The notes beneath the pieces are model-generated. The model did not search any database, was not told the origin of the DNA, and saw only the letters and a program-made list of their open reading frames with translations. From contig NC_040016.1 in the NCBI RefSeq assembly GCF_000972845.2, forward strand, positions 5,786,701 to 5,850,700: 64,000 bases of DNA, read 5' to 3'. Below, in pieces: positions 59,635 to 64,000 of the stretch (positions are counted from its first letter, which is position 1; every line of letters begins with the position of its first letter). This DNA comes from Larimichthys crocea (Eukaryota; Chordata; Actinopteri; Sciaenidae). A program made the position numbers and the translations under genes.

Positions 59635-61515
59635 CTGAACAAAAAAACAAGGTTTGATTTGATTTAGTGCGATTTCACTTACTTTCAGAATCCTTTCTGA
59701 AAACAAGATTGAGGTTCCTCCCGCTTACTGAATGGACGTGCAGCAGGTTGCTCACACAGGATCATCTTTTCAAAGTAACATGGCCTGGAGTCAAGGTAGA
59801 AATTGTAGGCTGTGGAAAAAGGTTTCCTGCAATAGTGCAGGTTTCATTTCAAATTTCAGGAGACACACCTGGGATCAAACAGCAAATAGCACAAACAAAG
59901 CCGTGCACCAAGCAGATGTCATACAGTTCCCCAGCTTATTTCATCATCAAGACTGAAACAACACTGTGACAGAGACAGATATGTGAGTCCTTGTAACATA
60001 CTGAACATTGAGATAATGTACAACTGAAATATGTAGAGGGTAAAGACTCAAAATAAATGCATTTGTGATCAATGGGTGTTAATGCTTATCACATTAAACT
60101 TGTAATGCATCAGATTTTATAAGCACATTTCATATGTAAAATTAATATGTAAAGGTCCTTGATTCTACACTGAATCTGTAATACACAACATGGCAGTGTC
60201 GCGCGTCCAACAAACGATCATTTCACATCCAAGTTAGCAACTCTTGCTGAGGTTGCAGCCTTAAATGAAGCTCTTTTTAGTGCCAGTTTCCTGTGCTACA
60301 GCTCATCCAGCAGGAAAACACTGCACAGTTATGGTCGACCTAATAGTCGACCTTCATGCGATTAAAAGCTGCAGAATTGTTGAGTACGCAGATGGCGGCA
60401 TGGGTTTTATCCATAACAACAAACTCTGGCCAGTGCTTCTGTTTGTAAGATTTAGGCAACAAGACTACTTGTTTAGTTTTATTAAAAGATTGTAAGTTAC
60501 ATCATCAATCTGCTGTAAGTTGAGGAGTTACATGACTTACAATAATTCAGTGTTAACTTTTGGTTTCACATAATACTTAAACAGCAATCTCCATGGTGAA
60601 CGTCCCAGTTTGACCTATCCATCCACCAAAACTCCAACTCTATGTGGACTTTATCACACCATCATACATTATACCATCATACACCTTGTTTTTCTCAGAA
60701 ACAAGCTCACATAGTCAACCTAAAACACTTTAATGTGACACATTTAGAAATAACATTATTTATCCAAAGCTATCCTGCTTCTATCTACACAGCATGTCAC
60801 AGCTGCTTTGATTGGCAGGTGGGTGCTGTTACAGGTGTTTTAGCACCCCGGTGTCATTCAGCCCACCACAGCTCCACGTCTGTTCCCATTTTTAGATTAG
60901 CCGAGAGGCGGCAGAAGCAGGACTGTCAAGATGGCAGAGGCCAGAGCCACCACACTTTGAGCTTCACAACAGCTCAGGATCCCGTGGGTGACATATCATT
61001 GGTCAATAAGATTCAAAATGCTGACTGCAGATGGAGGTCCAAAATCATCTAGCAAAACCTGCACCAACACACTTCATCAGAATATTGTCACATTAGTTAA
61101 TTTGAGTTATTTGGTCAAATATATCATTATGTTTGACTTTGTCAATATTGCCCAGCCTTAATGCTTCACATTTATTACACTGTGTCCTTGCAGGTGCACT
61201 CTGACTGGCGGAGCTCATGAAGAGCCTTTGAGTACACCAGGAGTAACATTAAGTTGAGGAATAAGAATGGGTAGAATTTCAAAGGTGATAGATTGCTCTC
61301 TGCAAGAAGTTTCACTCAACAGCCTTTACTCCGGAGCAGGGCCAGACACCATTATGGGTTATAGAGTGAAGTTATCGCCATGGTTATCATTCTAGATGTT
61401 AATGGACTTTATATGGAGAGAGAGACGGCAAAGACACACTAATGTCCTCCTCTTCATTTTTAACCTTGACCTACCTATCATGCTTGTGAGGTAACCACCG
61501 CCACGGTAATGAACA
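59635..61515. other. Non-coding; 61.3-61.4 kb possibly regulatory
   Basis: Contains a near-palindrome GGTCGACCTAATAGTCGACC at 60333-60352. The stretch 61310-61420 (CCAGACACCATTATGGGTTA, TAGATGTTAATGGACTTT) is non-repetitive and homeodomain-rich. The 136-aa frame at 60642-61052 has no domain. Confidence 0.4.
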
Positions 61516-61518
61516 CAC

Positions 61519-61555
<37 letters not shown>
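61516..61555. repeat. (CA)n microsatellite
   Basis: CA tract with one CG interruption at its start. Confidence 0.95.
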
Positions 61556-61558
<3 letters not shown>

Positions 61559-63084
61559 GCATACATACACAGAGAAAAGATGAATTCTGCAGAGGAGGTC
61601 ATTTATAATTAGTTGCACAGCACGACAGTAGTCCTGCTCCGCCACACACAATCAAAGAGAGCTCACAGTGTACAGCATCCACTGCATGTACAATAGCAAT
61701 CAGTATTCAAGACAATCAAGTAATCACATTTTTAATAACACGTCCCCTACTGGGCGATGGTGTACAGCGGTGTAGGCCGAATATTAGATAATGAGCGAAA
61801 AATGGATAAAAAGCAACCCGTTATGCACACATTTCAGTTCATTGCACTTTTAACACCACAGTTTCCCCCCCCAGCAGCAAGCAGCAGTGTGCGACTGTCA
61901 GAGAGTGTGACAGCTCTATACCTCGATGCCAGCAGTGAGACAGGTTGCCACAGAAAGCCTGGAGAGAGCTGCAGGCTAATGCGCAACAGCAGCAGTCGAC
62001 GCTGGAACTGTGGACCTCTTTGTTCCTCCGAGCAAGTCTTGGAAAACTTTGGCCCCACCTCCCCATGTCCATAGAAGTGTCTCAGGTAACTCACACCTGC
62101 TTCACCTCTGGACATGTTTACTTTACTGAGCAAGCCCGGTGCTTTGAAATGCTTTATTCGTTAATTTTATTATTAAATTATTATAACTTTACATTATTAT
62201 TCATCAGTATTATAACTCATTCTAATAATGTGTGGTAAGTTGCACATGGATCACACATCACTTATGAGACGTATGTTTTACCTAATGAGCTCCTCATACA
62301 TATTATATATCATGTAGACTCTGAATAATGACGTGCAAGTCATAAAATTACTAACTTGACTTAACTAAACTAATTTAAATAATCATGACCTATAAGTCTT
62401 TTTCTAATGAGTAATATATTACCAGAAAATTGTATAATAAAATAAATAATTAATAAATAATTTACAATATTGTGTGATTCAAACTACTTATACCATAAAA
62501 TATTGGCAACTCATGATGGATGCATCAAAAAACAAAAACATAGACCTGAACTGGTCCACAAACAGTAGTCACGAGTTTTGACAACTTATCCAGCTGTATA
62601 CCTCATATTTAAACAATTTGACAGTTTAGAGTGACATGTCACCTAAAGAGAAACAATCTATTTATGGAGGGATGTCATTCATACCATGAGGTGGGAGAGC
62701 AAACCAAAATGGCTGTAAATGACTAAGTATGTGGAAAAAAGTCTAAAGTAGTTTAGGTTTTTGAGGAGACATGGTGCAGATTGTCTCAAACCACAATGGG
62801 AAAACAATGAATGATGGGGGGGAAATAATTAGCACATTGTCTGTCCAGTTCAGTCATTTTGATTGATTTTTGATTGTAACCAGTTGAACTGAGAGCAATA
62901 GCAATTCAGAGCATGGTGGATTAGGGTGTAAGAACTCGGTTCAGGTCCTTGGGTCTATGGGGAAGTCTGCTATACTCCGAAGACCTCTACAGCTGCAAAG
63001 CTGATGGGCTCCACTTTGATGACATTCTCCAACATTAGCTCTTTTCGAGGTCATGTACAGTACATTTGGAGTGCCACATATGGC
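61556..63084. other. Non-coding, no gene found
   Basis: Overlapping frames at 61757-62238 on both strands have no domain. The AT-rich part 62150-62500 has TAAT/ATTA simple sequence. Bases 62780-63084 may be the decayed continuation of the L1 fragment on the minus strand. Confidence 0.45.
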
Positions 63085-63275
63085 AGTTGCAGTTTAAAAC
63101 CTCAGACACTGTCAAGAAATGATTTCTAAAATATAACTAATCTAGGGCATGACCAGAACAAGTGTGTCAGACCTCCTGGGCACTGTGAACATCCAATCGA
63201 AGAACATGCTGGCCTCTGGGTAAATTTGGGTCGATAAAGTTTGTTAAAGTGGACTCCCCAAACTCTCCTCCACAG
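63085..63275 (-). pseudogene. L1-type LINE ORF2 C-terminal fragment
   Basis: The minus strand reads VWGVHFNKLYRPKFTQRP, then SIGCSQCPGGLTHLFWSCPR, followed by LVIF, a stop, KSFLTVSEVLN. The Cys-x2-Cys-x5-His-x4-Cys pattern at 63147-63191, followed by H-L-F-W-S-C-P, is the hallmark of the C-terminal cysteine motif of L1/Tx1-like ORF2 proteins, which helps bind element RNA. The stop falls where the family has the Trp of F-W-K, so TGG has become TAG. Only this corner of ORF2 is readable. Confidence 0.75.
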
Positions 63276-63608
63276 CAGCAGTCCCTGATGTGTGGTCTGT
63301 GCCGTGGGTATACTTCCAATGCTCCTGTAGGAGTTTGTAGAGCGTCACTAACAAAATAAGGAACAATTTGATTTGTAAAAGTTAGGAATTATATTGAGAT
63401 GGAAAAAGTATACAGAGCCTTTGACTTTTTTTTATTGAACAAACATTGACCAAACAAAATATACAGATAACAGATTGACACAAAACAGTGTTATCATACA
63501 TACAGTATATAGAAATACAAAGTTATGTGTGAGAAATTACTTTGTGATGGTGTGCTATGTGAAGCAAGGAGGAAAAGGGTAGATATGTAGATACACACTC
63601 AATGATCA
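63276..63608. other. Non-coding, probable LINE continuation then AT-rich
   Basis: The first 60-80 bp may belong to the L1 fragment. Nothing else was recognised. Confidence 0.4.
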
Positions 63609-63656
63609 GTGTGTGTGTGTGTGTTTGTGTGCGTGTGTTTGTGTGCGTGTGTGTGA
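63609..63656. repeat. (TG)n microsatellite with TTTG/TGCG interruptions
   Basis: The unit GTGTGTTTGTGTGCGT occurs twice inside the tract. Confidence 0.95.
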
Positions 63657-64000
63657 GCTTGAACAAAAGCAACAAAAAAAATTATAATGCTGCAATAAAT
63701 GACATAAGAATACATAAGGTGTATTTAAATTCATGTCTTCTGTCAATTCAAATGTGTGTGTACATTTAAAATGACTCTGCACTTTGGTGTCAAACTACTA
63801 AATCTCAATGACTGGTTGGTCCCCCGTGCTTCCCTCTCATCACCGCTGCTGTGTGTAAAAGCTGAGTATCTCCTCAGTCCATCAACATGTAGTGGAGACT
63901 TTACTGCCCTTCACAATCACACACCTTTTTGAAGCAACTCTCTCGTTTATGCGAGCCACAAAAACATGATGTCTTACTGCTCAGTTTCTTCGGTTCTTCT
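63657..64000. other. Non-coding window end
   Basis: Nothing recognised in this stretch. Confidence 0.5.

Noticed and set aside
60333..60352. Recombinase-type site GGTCGACC...GTCGACC
   Set aside because: Just two adjacent GTCGAC words in a vertebrate spacer; no recombinase or partner site.
60642..61052. 136-aa open frame
   Set aside because: No recognisable motif and a low-complexity start (repeated CATCATACA words).

Overview
The window looks like nuclear DNA of a ray-finned (teleost) fish, probably a percomorph. I infer this from three things: many long CA/TG microsatellites, two good copies of a tRNA-derived SINE with target-site duplications, and fragments of mobile-element families that I recognise as widespread in fish genomes. 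I find no intact protein-coding gene, rRNA, functional tRNA, CRISPR array or bacterial feature. Nearly all longer open frames are either microsatellite translations or chance openings in AT-rich DNA. The window is therefore intergenic or deep intronic; the sequence alone cannot say which.

Layout. 1-9.8 kb: a long TG array, a TIR element (1048-1703), a SINE-like repeat (4114-4420), the 3' part of an abundant fish repeat (5735-6013, second piece at 9172-9323), and a broken LINE reverse transcriptase on the minus strand (6770-7100) that keeps its YADD motif. 9.8-17.6 kb: clustered TG/CA arrays, then a broken DDE-like transposase relative on the minus strand (14875-16100). Behind it lie an LTR-like stretch, a 33-bp tandem duplication, a four-CCAAT-box cluster and a hairpin, followed by a hAT-like TIR element remnant (17075-17531). 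17.6-33.4 kb: second copies of two repeat families (18735/27190 and 17075/29696), a SINE-like copy swollen by an internal TG array (20385-20743), and a possible solo LTR (28891-29182). 33.4-42.8 kb: a GTTAC-type satellite (33453-33636), two fish repeat copies near 37 kb, the longest CA arrays (40.9-41.1 kb) and a GC-rich element with clear terminal inverted repeats (42189-42724). 42.8-64 kb: the two tRNA SINEs (47285-47568 and 48829-49039), an RTE-like LINE fragment (57978-58360), one possible spliced exon on the minus strand (59558-59634), and an L1-type ORF2 C-terminal fragment on the minus strand (63085-63275).

Between the repeats are several non-repetitive stretches rich in homeodomain, E-box or GATA-type words (around 23.3, 35.1, 35.7-36.4, 54.8-55.1 and 61.3 kb). 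They have the texture of developmental regulatory DNA, but this can only be tested by cross-species alignment. I did not find a convincing undescribed system. The observations most worth a second look are the SINE with two independent perfect internal duplications, the transposase relic with an LTR-like leader and CCAAT cluster, the candidate exon at 59.6 kb and the GTTAC satellite with a 60-bp higher-order period.
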